From an uncultured Actinobaculum sp. (GTDB lineage: Bacteria > Actinomycetota > Actinomycetes > Actinomycetales > Actinomycetaceae), in the NCBI GenBank assembly GCA_938020505.1, contig CALIHR010000026.1, positions 1-64,000 of the forward strand: DNA of 64,000 bases, given 5' to 3'. Position 1 is the first letter of the stretch; each line of letters begins with the position of its first letter. A program made the position numbers and the translations under genes. The notes below the pieces were generated by a model, which was not told the origin of the DNA, did no database searches, and saw only the letters and a program-made list of their open reading frames with translations. Shown piece by piece: positions 7,468 through 17,695 of the stretch.

Positions 7468-9230
7468 TCCGGGCATTCGGCGCCCGGAAAGTCCGCGAGG
7501 CCGAAGCGCCCCTCCTGGCCGCGGGCGTTCCCCTCATGGAGCGGGCTTCGGGCGCCCTCGCCCTGGCGATTCTGCGGCTCCTCGGCGGATCATACGGCAG
7601 GAGGGCGCTCGCCCTCGCCGGCCCCGGGAACAACGGGGGAGACGCCCTTTTCGCCGCTGCGTCCCTCGCCCGCCGGGGCATGGGCGTTGCGGCGGTCGTC
7701 GCCGAGGGCGCGCACGAGGCCGGCCTTGCCGCCGCCCGCGCCGCAGGCTGCGCGGTGCTCGACGTCGCCGACTTCGACGCCGTCGTCCGGGAAGCCGCCC
7801 GCGCGGACGTCTGGATCGACGGAATTCTGGGAATCGGCGCCCGCGGCGGGCTGCGCGGGCCTTTCGCGTCGCTCGTCGAACGGCTCGAGGGCTGGCGCGA
7901 AGGCGCGGCCTGGCTGCCGGAGGCGGATCGGCCGGCCGGGGCTTCTTCGGCGCCGCGGACAAACCGTTTGGCAAAAGGCGGGCGCGAGGCCGAGCCCCTC
8001 GTCGTCGCCGTCGACGTGCCTTCCGGGATCGGAACGGACGACGGCGCCGCGCCCGGCCCGATCCTGCGCGCCGACCTCACCGTGACGATGGGCGCGCCCA
8101 AGCCGGGCCTCTTCCTCGACCCCGCGCGCAGGCACGCGGGGCGCGTCGAAACAGCGGACATCGGACTCGGCCTTTCAGCCGCAGCCCTCGGACTCGGCGC
8201 TTCCAGCGCTTCCGGCGCCGCAGGCTGCGCGGCGCACGACGTCGCCGGCGTCGACTGCGGCCTTCCCAGCCCCGACCTCGTCTCGATCGAGCGCGCCGAC
8301 CTCCCGCTCCTGTGGCCCGTTCCCGGGCCCTCCTCGCACAAGTACACGAGGGGAGTGGTCGGCGTCATAGCCGGCTCGGCGAGCTACCCGGGGGCGGGGT
8401 TCCTGTGCGTGGACGCGGCCCTGGCTGCGGGGCCCGGCATGGTCCGATACGCGGGGACGCTCGGTTCGGCTGTCATCTCCTCGTGCCCCGAAGCCGTTTT
8501 GGGGGAGGGGCGCGTGGATGCCTGGGTCATAGGGCCCGGGCTCGACGGCGAAGCCCTCGCCCACGCTGAGCCTATCGTCGACAGGCTGCGAAGCGAGGGG
8601 TGGACGGCGCCCGTCGTGCTCGACGCGGGCGCCCTCGCCTGGGCCGAGCGGGGCATGACGCCCGCGTCGGTCCTCACCCCGCACGCCGGAGAGCTGGCGG
8701 CGCTTTTCTCCCGCCTGGGAATCGAGGGCTCTCGCGAGGGAATCGCCGCATGCCCGGCCGCGGCGGCCAAGTTGGCGAGCGAGGCCACGGGCGCCACCGT
8801 CGCGCTCAAGGGCCCCGTCGACGTCGTCGCGTCCCCGGGAAGCCCCGTGTACGCGCAGTCAGGCCCTGCCTGGCGGGCCGTCGCAGGTGCAGGCGACGTT
8901 TACGCGGGTCTGCTCGGCGCCCTCTTGGCCGCCGGCCTCGAGCCCGCGCAAGCAGCCGCCGCAGCCGCCTGCGTCCATGGGCTCGCCAGCGAAAACGGAC
9001 CGATGCGGGCGAGCGACATCGTTCGAAACGTCCCGGCGGCCGTTCGGGCCGCCCTGGCCGGCGGCTCAGAAGAATCTGGCTTCCGCACGCCGGGCGGCTC
9101 CGTCAGGGCTTTTGGCGCGTCGGACGCCTCCGATTCGGCCTTCCGCGCGCGGAAGGCCCGCACGAGGGGGCGCAGGCGCCCCGTGCAGACAACCGAGGAA
9201 TGCGCACACGCAGCGCGGGAGGAACTGTGA
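7464..9230 (+). CDS. nnr: Bifunctional NAD(P)HX epimerase/dehydratase
   Basis: Repairs damaged NAD(P)H hydrates: the N-terminal YjeF-type domain epimerises NAD(P)HX and the C-terminal kinase-like domain dehydrates it using ADP or ATP. The 588-residue protein shows the epimerase loop GPGNNGGDAL (about residues 52-61). In the second half are GVVGVIAGSASYPGAG, VVLDAGAL, LTPHAGEL and AGAGDVYAGLLGALLA, where the family usually has GTGD. A ~50-residue Ala/Arg-rich C-terminal tail follows. ATG at 7464 overlaps the glmS stop (ATGA) and the gene ends inside the alr start (GTGA), so translation is probably coupled. Confidence 0.92.
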   Translation: MIRAFGARKVREAEAPLLAAGVPLMERASGALALAILRLLGGSYGRRALALAGPGNNGGDALFAAASLARRGMGVAAVVAEGAHEAGLAAARAAGCAVLDVADFDAVVREAARADVWIDGILGIGARGGLRGPFASLVERLEGWREGAAWLPEADRPAGASSAPRTNRLAKGGREAEPLVVAVDVPSGIGTDDGAAPGPILRADLTVTMGAPKPGLFLDPARRHAGRVETADIGLGLSAAALGLGASSASGAAGCAAHDVAGVDCGLPSPDLVSIERADLPLLWPVPGPSSHKYTRGVVGVIAGSASYPGAGFLCVDAALAAGPGMVRYAGTLGSAVISSCPEAVLGEGRVDAWVIGPGLDGEALAHAEPIVDRLRSEGWTAPVVLDAGALAWAERGMTPASVLTPHAGELAALFSRLGIEGSREGIAACPAAAAKLASEATGATVALKGPVDVVASPGSPVYAQSGPAWRAVAGAGDVYAGLLGALLAAGLEPAQAAAAAACVHGLASENGPMRASDIVRNVPAAVRAALAGGSEESGFRTPGGSVRAFGASDASDSAFRARKARTRGRRRPVQTTEECAHAAREEL

Positions 9231-10348
9231 TCTCTTATTACCCCGCCGAGGCCCGAATCGACCTTTCGGCCATCCGGTCAAATCTCTCTTCCGTCCGCGA
9301 GGCGGCGGGGGAGGCGGCCGTTCTCGCCGTCGTCAAGGCGGACGCCTACGGGCACGGGCGCGCCGAGGTCGCCCGCGCCCTCGCGCCCGGGGCGGACTAT
9401 CTCGGGGCGGCCCAGCTCGGCGAAGCGCTCGCGCTCAGGGGAGAGGTCGGCCCCGGGCCCCGCATACTCACGTGGATCTTCGCCCCCGGGGCGCCCCTCG
9501 CCCAGGCGCTGCGGGCAGACGTCGAACTTTCCGCCGGCGCCTTCTGGGCGATCGACGAGATTGCCCAGGCCGCGAGGGAAACGGGCACGACGGCCAAGGT
9601 CCACCTCAAAGTCGACACGGGCATGGCCCGCGGCGGTTTCAACGTCGCCGACGTCGCCGAGGCCTCCCGCAGGCTCAGGGCGCTTCAGGCCGACGGGCTG
9701 GTGTCCGTCGTCGGGCTGTGGAGCCACCTCGCCCGGGCCGACGAACCCGAATCCGGGGCCACCGAGAGGCAGATCGAACGTTTCGAGCAGGCCAGGGCCG
9801 CTGCGCGCTCAGAAGGAATCGAACCGGAAATCCTGCATCTCGCCGCATCCGGCGGCGCTCTGTGGCATCCGGCTGCGAGATACGACATGGTCAGGCCGGG
9901 CATCGTCCTGTACGGGCTTTCCCCCAATCCGGAGGTGGCGACCGCGCGCGACCTCGGCCTGACACCCGCGATGGAGCTTTCTGCGAGCCTTGTCCTCGAA
10001 CGCTGCGTCCCCGCGCATACGCCGATCTCATATGGGCACACCGAAAAAACAGAGGCGGCGACGCGCTTGGGCGTTGTGCCTCTGGGCTACGGCGACGGGA
10101 TCCCCCGCGCCGCCTCCGGCGCCGCCCCCGTCAGCGTCGGCGGGGTCCGCACCCGCATACGCGGGCGAGTGTGCATGGACCAATTCGTCGTCGACGTTCC
10201 CGAGGCGGCCGCCGTGGGCGACACGGCTTTCCTGTTCGGGGCGGGAGACCTGCCGAGCGCGGACGAGTGGGCGCAGGCCTGCGGAACGATCGGGTACGAG
10301 ATTGTCACCCGCCTTGGGGCGAGGGTTCCGCGACGCTATCATGGGTGA
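9227..10348 (+). CDS. alr: Alanine racemase
   Basis: PLP enzyme interconverting L- and D-alanine for peptidoglycan. The 373-residue product has the PLP lysine in AVVKADAYGHG (Lys37), substrate-side residues in KVDTGMARGGF and the C-terminal domain Tyr in the TPISYGHT segment. The GTG at 9227 is chosen: it overlaps the nnr stop and has GGGAGGA four bases upstream. An upstream ATG at 9200 is possible but crowds its Shine-Dalgarno. The fold is a TIM barrel plus beta domain, cytosolic. Confidence 0.95.
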   Translation: MISYYPAEARIDLSAIRSNLSSVREAAGEAAVLAVVKADAYGHGRAEVARALAPGADYLGAAQLGEALALRGEVGPGPRILTWIFAPGAPLAQALRADVELSAGAFWAIDEIAQAARETGTTAKVHLKVDTGMARGGFNVADVAEASRRLRALQADGLVSVVGLWSHLARADEPESGATERQIERFEQARAAARSEGIEPEILHLAASGGALWHPAARYDMVRPGIVLYGLSPNPEVATARDLGLTPAMELSASLVLERCVPAHTPISYGHTEKTEAATRLGVVPLGYGDGIPRAASGAAPVSVGGVRTRIRGRVCMDQFVVDVPEAAAVGDTAFLFGAGDLPSADEWAQACGTIGYEIVTRLGARVPRRYHG

Positions 10349-10352
10349 CGCT

Positions 10353-10841
10353 ATGGAAGAACTGATTATCGACGACGCCGATGCCATGCACGCCTTCGGC
10401 GTTCGTCTCGGCTCGCTTCTGGCCGCGGGCGACCTCGTCATGCTCGACGGCCCGCTGGGCGCGGGCAAGACGACGATGACCCGAGGGATAGCCGAGGGCA
10501 TGGGGGTGGCGGGGCGAGTCGCGTCGCCGACCTTCGTCATCGCCAACGTCCACAGGTCGCTTGCCGACGGGCCCGACCTGGTTCACGTCGATGCGTACAG
10601 GCTCGAATCGCTCGACGAAGTCGACGCCCTCGACCTGGACGCCTCCCTCGACGCGTCCGCGACCGTCGTCGAATGGGGCGAAGGGAAAGTCGAAGTCCTC
10701 ACGCCGGACCGCCTGACGATCAAGGTCGCCCGGCCGACGGGCGGGGAGGATATCGCAGCCGATTGCCCGCGAAAACTGACTTTCGAAGCCACGGGTGAGC
10801 GATCCGGTGAAATTCTTCGAGGTCTCGAGGCCTGTCGGTGA
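10353..10841 (+). CDS. tsaE: tRNA t6A synthesis ATPase TsaE
   Basis: P-loop ATPase that works with TsaB and TsaD to add threonylcarbamoyl to A37 of ANN-decoding tRNAs. About 162 residues; Walker A GPLGAGKTT lies near residue 31, and the family segment VASPTFVIANVH, a Walker B-like LVHVDAYRLE and VVEWGEGK follow. A start at 10341 is also in frame; 10353 is preferred because GGGTGA lies four bases upstream. It follows alr by 4 bases and its end overlaps the next start (GTGA). Confidence 0.93.
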   Translation: MEELIIDDADAMHAFGVRLGSLLAAGDLVMLDGPLGAGKTTMTRGIAEGMGVAGRVASPTFVIANVHRSLADGPDLVHVDAYRLESLDEVDALDLDASLDASATVVEWGEGKVEVLTPDRLTIKVARPTGGEDIAADCPRKLTFEATGERSGEILRGLEACR

Positions 10842-11749
10842 AAAGGACTCTGCAGGCGGCGATCGCCGCCGCGGCCATTGCCGCAGCCCCCGCAACGGCC
10901 TTCGGCACTCCGGCTTTCGCGACGGACTCGGACTCTTCCACCGCGATGAGCTGGTTCAGCCGCTCCGCCGAAGACGCCGCCAGAAGCAAAGCAGGCGACA
11001 CGTTCGGCTCACGGTACGACGTCAAGGTCGGCGCGCCGACGCGCGCTTCCGTTTTCGCGGGCGACAAAGACAATCTGCGCGTGACCGACTCCGACTACTG
11101 GGCCGCGCCCGTCAAATCTGGAGACAAAGTGCTCGGCACAATCGCCGTCAAGGTGAACGACGGCAAAGTCGGAGCTCCGATATTCACGGCTGAAGAGACC
11201 TTTGGAAAAGAGCTCGCCAACAGGACTCCCAACACGACCGTCGTCGTCGATCCCCTCACTCAAGGCTGGTTTCTTCTGACGCAAGACGGCCACGTGCGGC
11301 CGCTTGACCCGCGCGCCCGGAAAGTGGTCGCCGGCCAGCTGACGCTCAGAGAGTTCGCCTCGGTGCGCGACTCCCTTCGGGACGCGGCGTCCGGGCATTC
11401 CTCCAGCGCGGCGAAGAAGGCCTCCCGGCGCCACGGTGATTCGACGGCGCTCAAGATCGTCGTCGCCGGTTTGATCCTGCTTTTCGGAGCCCTCGGTGCG
11501 GCGGTGTGGATTCGCCGCGCCGTCGTCAAACGGCGGACGGGCTCCTCGGAGACTGTCGGCGGAGGGCACGGCGCCGGCCCGAGCGCAGGCGGGCGTTCCT
11601 CGCGGGAGGGCTCGCGCGCCCCGGCGTCCAGCCGATCGGAGAAATCGAGCGACGGTTCGAGGACCATCCGCTTTGACACCGGCGAAATCGTGAGGGTCTA
11701 CGAGATGCCGCCCAGCCGGGGCAAAGGAAGGGACGGAGGAGAACGTTGA
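10838..11749 (+). CDS. Secreted/single-pass membrane protein of unknown function
   Basis: Not recognised. The 303-residue product begins with a cleavable signal peptide (positive start, Ala-rich core, likely cleavage after PAFA near residue 28). An extracellular domain of about 170 residues follows, then one membrane helix (IVVAGLILLFGALGAAVWI, about residues 210-228), a basic stop-transfer segment and a Ser/Gly/Arg-rich cytosolic tail ending near TIRFDTGEIVRVYEMPPSRG. GTG at 10838 overlaps tsaE and its end overlaps tsaB, so it is translationally locked into the operon although its topology is unlike its cytosolic neighbours. Its sensing or cell-wall role, if any, is unknown. Confidence 0.8.
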   Translation: MKRTLQAAIAAAAIAAAPATAFGTPAFATDSDSSTAMSWFSRSAEDAARSKAGDTFGSRYDVKVGAPTRASVFAGDKDNLRVTDSDYWAAPVKSGDKVLGTIAVKVNDGKVGAPIFTAEETFGKELANRTPNTTVVVDPLTQGWFLLTQDGHVRPLDPRARKVVAGQLTLREFASVRDSLRDAASGHSSSAAKKASRRHGDSTALKIVVAGLILLFGALGAAVWIRRAVVKRRTGSSETVGGGHGAGPSAGGRSSREGSRAPASSRSEKSSDGSRTIRFDTGEIVRVYEMPPSRGKGRDGGER

Positions 11750-12384
11750 GAATACTGACTGTCGACACCTCGGATCGGTCGATCGTCGGCGTGGTCGAGG
11801 CGGGGGCGACGCTTGAGGAGATCGCGTGTGAGCGCTCCGCGGACGCGCGCCGCCACGCGGAGAGCCTGGCTCCGATGGTCGAGAGGGCGACGGGCGGGAA
11901 CCGCCCGGACATGATCGTCGCTGGAACCGGACCGGCCGCCTTCACCGGGCTGCGCGCCGGGCTCGTGACGGCCCGCGCTCTCGCGCGCGCCTGGGACGTC
12001 CCGCTCTACGGCGTCTCTTCTCTGGAGGCGCTGGCGCTCGGCGGCGCGATGCGAGGACTGGACGACATTCTCGCCGTCATCGACGCGAGGAGGCGGGAGC
12101 TCTTCGTCTTACGGGCCCGCAGGCTCGGCCCCGACGACGTCGCCGTCGTCTCGGGCCCCGAAATCGCAGCCCGCGCGGACCTGCCCGCCCGGCCCAAGAC
12201 GGCGATCGTCACACCCAATCCAAACCTTTGCCCCGAGCTCGAGGGCGCCATGGCCTTGGAATGCCGCCCCGAGTACCTGGCTCGGCGCGCCCTTGCGCTC
12301 CTCGCGCGCAAGGAGGCAGGCGAGGCCGTCCGCCTCGACACCGAGCCGCAGTACCTTCGCCGCCCTGACGTCCACGGCGCATGA
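11746..12384 (+). CDS. tsaB: tRNA t6A synthesis protein TsaB
   Basis: Non-catalytic ASKHA-fold partner of TsaD in t6A synthesis. The 212-residue protein begins MRILTVDTSDRSIVGVV and contains the family segment GTGPAAFTGLRAGLVTARALA. The rare TTG start at 11746 is supported by GGAGGAGAACG just upstream and overlap with the previous stop. It is followed immediately by rimI (ATGA overlap). Confidence 0.93.
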   Translation: MRILTVDTSDRSIVGVVEAGATLEEIACERSADARRHAESLAPMVERATGGNRPDMIVAGTGPAAFTGLRAGLVTARALARAWDVPLYGVSSLEALALGGAMRGLDDILAVIDARRRELFVLRARRLGPDDVAVVSGPEIAARADLPARPKTAIVTPNPNLCPELEGAMALECRPEYLARRALALLARKEAGEAVRLDTEPQYLRRPDVHGA

Positions 12385-12857
12385 GCCTGCCTCCCGGCCT
12401 TTCCTTCGCCTCGCCCGCGCCCGGCTGGGCGCGGGCTCTGGCGGATTTCGACGCGCGGGCCTTCGGACGCGACGCCTGGCCCTTCGAGCAGTGGGTCCAG
12501 GAGCTCGCAAGCCGCCGCAGCGTCTACATTGCGATTGTCCGCGAGGGCGGGATCGCGGCCGTTCCCGAGATCCTCGCGGCCGGAGGGGTCGGCCTCGGGC
12601 CCGAGGCCGAAGTGCTCACCGTCGCCGTCTCCCGGAAGGAACGCGGACGCGGCCTCGGCGGCGCCCTCCTGGACGAGCTCCTTGCACGCGCGCGGGAAGA
12701 AGGGGCCGAGGACGTCTTCCTCGAGGTTCGCTCGCGCGACCCAATCGCCCAAAAGCTATACTCCGGCAGGGGATTCGCCGCCGTCGGCCTGCGCAAGGGG
12801 TACTACAGCGACGACGACGCCCTCGTCATGCGCCTGAGGACGGGCGAGGCAGCCTGA
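12381..12857 (+). CDS. rimI: GNAT N-acetyltransferase, RimI-like
   Basis: Predicted acetyl-CoA-dependent N-terminal acetyltransferase (158 residues). The acetyl-CoA loop is in VAVSRKERGRGLGGALLDELL (RGRGLG near residue 94), and the C-terminal YSGRGFAAVGLRKGYY matches the RimI signature. The position directly after tsaB is the usual one for RimI. It is the last gene of the glmS operon; the classical next neighbour tsaD is 6.8 kb away. Confidence 0.88.
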   Translation: MSLPPGLSFASPAPGWARALADFDARAFGRDAWPFEQWVQELASRRSVYIAIVREGGIAAVPEILAAGGVGLGPEAEVLTVAVSRKERGRGLGGALLDELLARAREEGAEDVFLEVRSRDPIAQKLYSGRGFAAVGLRKGYYSDDDALVMRLRTGEAA

Positions 12858-12862
12858 GAACG

Positions 12863-12916
12863 GGTGGCGCCGTAAGGCCTGTGGGTGCCGCAAGGCCCGT
12901 GGGCGCCGCAAGGGCG
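12863..12916. repeat. 18-base tandem repeat, three copies
   Basis: Three degenerate units of the type GTGGGTGCCGCAAGGCCC follow the rimI stop. No T-run hairpin is evident. Confidence 0.6.
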
Positions 12917-13011
12917 GCGGACCGCCTGAGGATGATCGAGACGCCTGCCTCGAATCCTGGGACGTAAGGCGCATATGCTTCGCGGCCTCGCCGAAAAGTC
13001 GCCGATTAATT

Positions 13012-13025
13012 ACACAACAATGTGT
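13012..13025. promoter_or_regulatory. Inverted repeat upstream of sdhC
   Basis: ACACA-ACAA-TGTGT, a perfect 5-base-arm inverted repeat in an AT-rich patch 43 bases upstream of the putative -10. Possible operator for the sdh operon; weak evidence. Confidence 0.3.
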
Positions 13026-13067
13026 TCCTTTATTTATTCCGACGTCGGGATTCTCGACCTGACTGGG

Positions 13068-13073
13068 TAAAGT
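13068..13073 (+). promoter_or_regulatory. -10 element of sdhC (leaderless start)
   Basis: TAAAGT ends exactly 6 bases before the GTG start codon at 13080, and no Shine-Dalgarno is present, so +1 would be the G of GTG. The -35 is not recognisable. Confidence 0.45.
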
Positions 13074-13079
13074 CGAAGT

Positions 13080-13796
13080 GTGGATAACTCACTGAAACAG
13101 AAGCGCGGCATGATGACGTCCGTGGGGCTCAAGGTCGTCATGGCGTTCACCGGGCTGATTTTCGTCATCTTCGTCTTGTTCCACATGTATGGAAACCTCA
13201 AGATGTTCTTCGGGTCCGAGGCATACAACCACTACGCCGAGTGGCTCAAGCACGACATGCTCTACCCGATCCTCCCGCACGGCTGGTTCATCTGGATCTT
13301 CCGCATCTGCCTCATCCTCGTTCTGCTCGGCCACGTGGGCGCCGCCGCCCACCTCGTCGTTCGCAACTACAGAGCGCGCGGAACCCGGTACAAGGTGAAG
13401 TCGGGGAAGAAGAAAAAGGAATCGTGGCCGTCGAAGACGATGAAGGTCGGCGGAGTGACGATCCTTCTGTTCATCGTCTTCCACATCCTCCATTTCACGG
13501 CGCTCAAGATCCAGATCGGGGGAGACTACCATCAGCTCACGCCGTATGAGCGCATGGTCGCCTCCTTCAACTTGGACAGCTGGGCCTCCGTGTGCGCGCT
13601 CGCCGTCTACACAGTCGCGGTGACTTTTGTCAGCTTCCACGTGTGGCACGGCCTCTACTCGGCGCTGACCACCCTCGGCGCTGGGCGGCGCGGGGCCGAG
13701 GCGTTCCTCAAGGGGCTTTCCGCCCTGTGCGGCCTGGCTTTGTTCATCGGCTTCCTGGCCCCGCCGTACGCCATAGCCTTCGGATTCGTCGAGTGA
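13080..13796 (+). CDS. sdhC: Succinate dehydrogenase/fumarate reductase cytochrome b subunit
   Basis: Membrane anchor of the succinate:menaquinone oxidoreductase/fumarate reductase, of the single-subunit type with five membrane helices and usually two haems. The 238-residue protein has candidate haem-ligand histidines in helices at FVLFHMYGNLKMF, LLGHVGAAAHLVV, IVFHILHFTAL and SFHVWHGLY. A long basic loop (about residues 95-120) lies on the cytosolic side. The GTG start at 13080 is supported by the -10 placement. It is followed after 9 bases by sdhA. Confidence 0.92.
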   Translation: MDNSLKQKRGMMTSVGLKVVMAFTGLIFVIFVLFHMYGNLKMFFGSEAYNHYAEWLKHDMLYPILPHGWFIWIFRICLILVLLGHVGAAAHLVVRNYRARGTRYKVKSGKKKKESWPSKTMKVGGVTILLFIVFHILHFTALKIQIGGDYHQLTPYERMVASFNLDSWASVCALAVYTVAVTFVSFHVWHGLYSALTTLGAGRRGAEAFLKGLSALCGLALFIGFLAPPYAIAFGFVE

Positions 13797-13805
13797 GAGG
13801 CGAAC

Positions 13806-15841
<2,036 letters not shown>

Positions 15842-15845
<4 letters not shown>

Positions 15846-16594
15846 GAATCAACCTGGAGTACTGGCGTCAGAACAGCCCGACCGATTCGGGCCACTTCGA
15901 GACGCACACGCTTGACAACGTGGACGAGCACGCCTCGTTCCTCGAGATGCTCGACGTCCTCAACGAAGAGCTTTTCGACGAGGGCAAGGAGCCTCTCGCC
16001 TTCGATTCGGACTGCCGCGAGGGAATCTGCGGCCAGTGCGGCATCGTCATCAACGGCGACCCGCACGGGCCCAAGCGGACCACGACGTGCCAGCTGCACA
16101 TGCGCACGTTTGAGGACGGCGACACGATCACCCTCGAGCCCTGGCGTTCGAAGGGCTTCCCGGTCATCAAGGACCTCGTCGTGGACCGCTCGGCCTTCGA
16201 CCGCATCGTCCAGGCAGGAGGCTACATCTCGGTCAACACCGGGGCCGCCCCCGAGGCGCATTCGCAGCTCGTCCCGAAGGGCAACGCCGACCGCTCCTTC
16301 GAGGCCGCCGCCTGCATCGGCTGCGGCGCCTGCGTGGCGGCCTGCCCCAACGGCTCGGCCATGCTCTTCACCTCGGCTAAGGTCGTTCACTTGGGCCTCC
16401 TCCCGCAGGGGCAGCCCGAGCGCCGCGACAGGGTGGTCAACATGCTGGCCCAGCAGGACGACGAGGGATTCGGCGGCTGCACGAACGTCGGCGCATGCGC
16501 CAGCGTGTGCCCCAAGGAGATCCCCCTCGAGCTCATCTCCTTGCTCAACCGCGACCTCATCAAGTCCTACGGGCACAAGGCCCGCCAGAGGTAG
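15842..16594 (+). CDS. sdhB: Succinate dehydrogenase/fumarate reductase iron-sulfur subunit
   Basis: Electron-transfer subunit between SdhA and SdhC. The 250-residue product has the 2Fe-2S cysteines in DCREGICGQCG plus the TTTCQLHM cysteine, the 4Fe-4S set CIGCGACVAACPNG, and the third-cluster set CTNVGACASVCPKEIP. The GTG at 15842 overlaps the sdhA stop (GTGA). An upstream extension of this frame is open but lies inside sdhA. It is the last gene of sdhCAB and is followed by a strong terminator. Confidence 0.94.
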
Positions 16595-16670
16595 AGAAGA
16601 CGCACGCGGCCGGATCCCGGCCCACGTCCGGATCCCTTTCGGCGCGCAGCCGGATCCTTCCAGACACAGT

Positions 16671-16705
16671 GAAAGGGCGGGGCTCTGAAAAAGCCCCGCC
16701 CTTTC
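16671..16705. terminator. Bidirectional terminator between sdhB and convergent gene
   Basis: Perfect 14-base inverted repeat (GAAAGGGCGGGGCT and its complement) with a 7-base loop, placed between convergent genes. Arms end in GAAA/TTTC, giving a short U-run in both directions. Confidence 0.85.
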
Positions 16706-16811
16706 GCTCTGCGGTCTTCACTCCGCGGCTTGCGCTGCGCCACCGCTGCGCGCTCTCGCCGCCGGCCTTCGCCCCTTTCGAGCAGAATGGCGTCCAAGCC
16801 CCCTGCTGTCC

Positions 16812-17234
16812 TCAGTCGGTCAGCGGCAGAAGCCCCCGTTCCGAAAAGACGCGTTTGGCCGTGAGCATCGCGTTCAGGGATCGGGGAAATCCGCAGTAGA
16901 CGGATGCGTGGAGGATGGCTTCGACGATTTCCTTTGGCGAAAGGCCCACGTTGAGCGCGGCGCCGACGTGCACTTCAAGCTGCGGCTCGCAGCCCCCGAG
17001 GGCCGTGAGCATGCCGAGCGTGACGAGCTGCCGATCCCTCGGGCGAAGCTCCTCGCGCGAGTAGACGTCGCCGAATCCCCAGGCGACGATGTGGTATCCG
17101 AGTTCGGGGCAGACGTCGCGCAGTGAGTCGAGCACACGGGCGCCGGCCTCGCCGTCGACCCGGTTGAGCATTCTCATGCCTGCGGCGAAGCGCTCATCGC
17201 TTGAGGCCAGGCTCTTGTCAGTCTTCTTGTCCAT
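16812..17234 (-). CDS. Carboxymuconolactone decarboxylase-family protein
   Basis: Small all-helical protein (140 residues from MDKKTDKS) of the CMD/AhpD-like superfamily; segments RPRDRQLVTLGMLTALGGCEPQLEVHVGAALNVGLSPKEIVEAIL and YCGFPRSLNAM are typical of CMD proteins. No CxxC pair is visible, so it is not an obvious AhpD-type peroxide reductase. Start 17234 is preceded by AAGGAAAACG and overlaps the MerR gene end by 17 bases, so both are one operon. In firmicutes, MerR regulators of the AdhR/NmlR group sit beside CMD genes in aldehyde or electrophile responses; a similar role is plausible here. Confidence 0.85.
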   Translation of the reverse strand: MDKKTDKSLASSDERFAAGMRMLNRVDGEAGARVLDSLRDVCPELGYHIVAWGFGDVYSREELRPRDRQLVTLGMLTALGGCEPQLEVHVGAALNVGLSPKEIVEAILHASVYCGFPRSLNAMLTAKRVFSERGLLPLTD

Positions 17235-17646
17235 CGTTTTCCTTTCCGTGGATGTGCGGGATGTGCGTCTGCCCGGAGCCTTCGGCGTCGTCGATCCATT
17301 GTCGATAAAGCGCAATCTTGGCGTCCAGGGCGTCCGCGTGCGTGGAAAGCTCGGCTATGCGGGAACGGACGTCGGCTTCGTAATCGCAAAGGAGCTTCAG
17401 ACGTTCGCGGAGCGTCGAGGGCCCCGCTTTGCGCAGCTTCGCATACCGGCGCATGAGCTCTATCGGCATGTTCGCGGCGCGCAGACGCCGGAGGAACCGT
17501 ATCCAAGAGACGTCCTGGGCGTCGTAAAGCCGCCTTCCGGCCCCGTCCCGCGCAACCGCGACGAGGCCCTCGCGTTCGTAGTACCTGAGGGTCGACGCCG
17601 AAAGGCCCGTTTCTCGAGCGACTTGGCCTATGCGCATCCTTTCCAT
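17218..17646 (-). CDS. MerR-family regulator (AdhR-like)
   Basis: 142-residue MerR-type activator/repressor. The winged HTH is at the N-terminus (MRIGQVARETGLSASTLRYYEREGLV), followed by WIRFLRRLRAANMPIELMRRYAKLR and a dimerisation coiled coil (LREROKL-like region, residues ~70-115) with a His-rich end. AdhR/NmlR relatives carry a conserved reactive Cys just before the LR..GMP segment; here that region reads FLRRLRAANMP with no Cys, so the classical thiol switch seems absent. Start 17646 (or 17637) has no Shine-Dalgarno; a MerR-type promoter sits immediately upstream. The downstream CMD gene is its probable target. Confidence 0.88.
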   Translation of the reverse strand: MERMRIGQVARETGLSASTLRYYEREGLVAVARDGAGRRLYDAQDVSWIRFLRRLRAANMPIELMRRYAKLRKAGPSTLRERLKLLCDYEADVRSRIAELSTHADALDAKIALYRQWIDDAEGSGQTHIPHIHGKENDGQED

Positions 17647-17653
17647 GGAAGGG

Positions 17654-17684
17654 AGCTTACGAGTTGAAGCGCGCTTGAAGTCAA
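17654..17684 (-). promoter_or_regulatory. MerR-type promoter with 19-base spacer and palindrome
   Basis: On the minus strand TTGACT (17684-17679) and TAAGCT (17659-17654) are separated by exactly 19 bases, the lengthened spacing typical of MerR-activated promoters. The perfect palindrome AAGCGCGCTT lies within the spacer. The -10 ends 7 bases before the merR ATG, so the transcript would be leaderless and autoregulated. Confidence 0.65.
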
Positions 17685-17695
17685 GAAGCGCCCGG

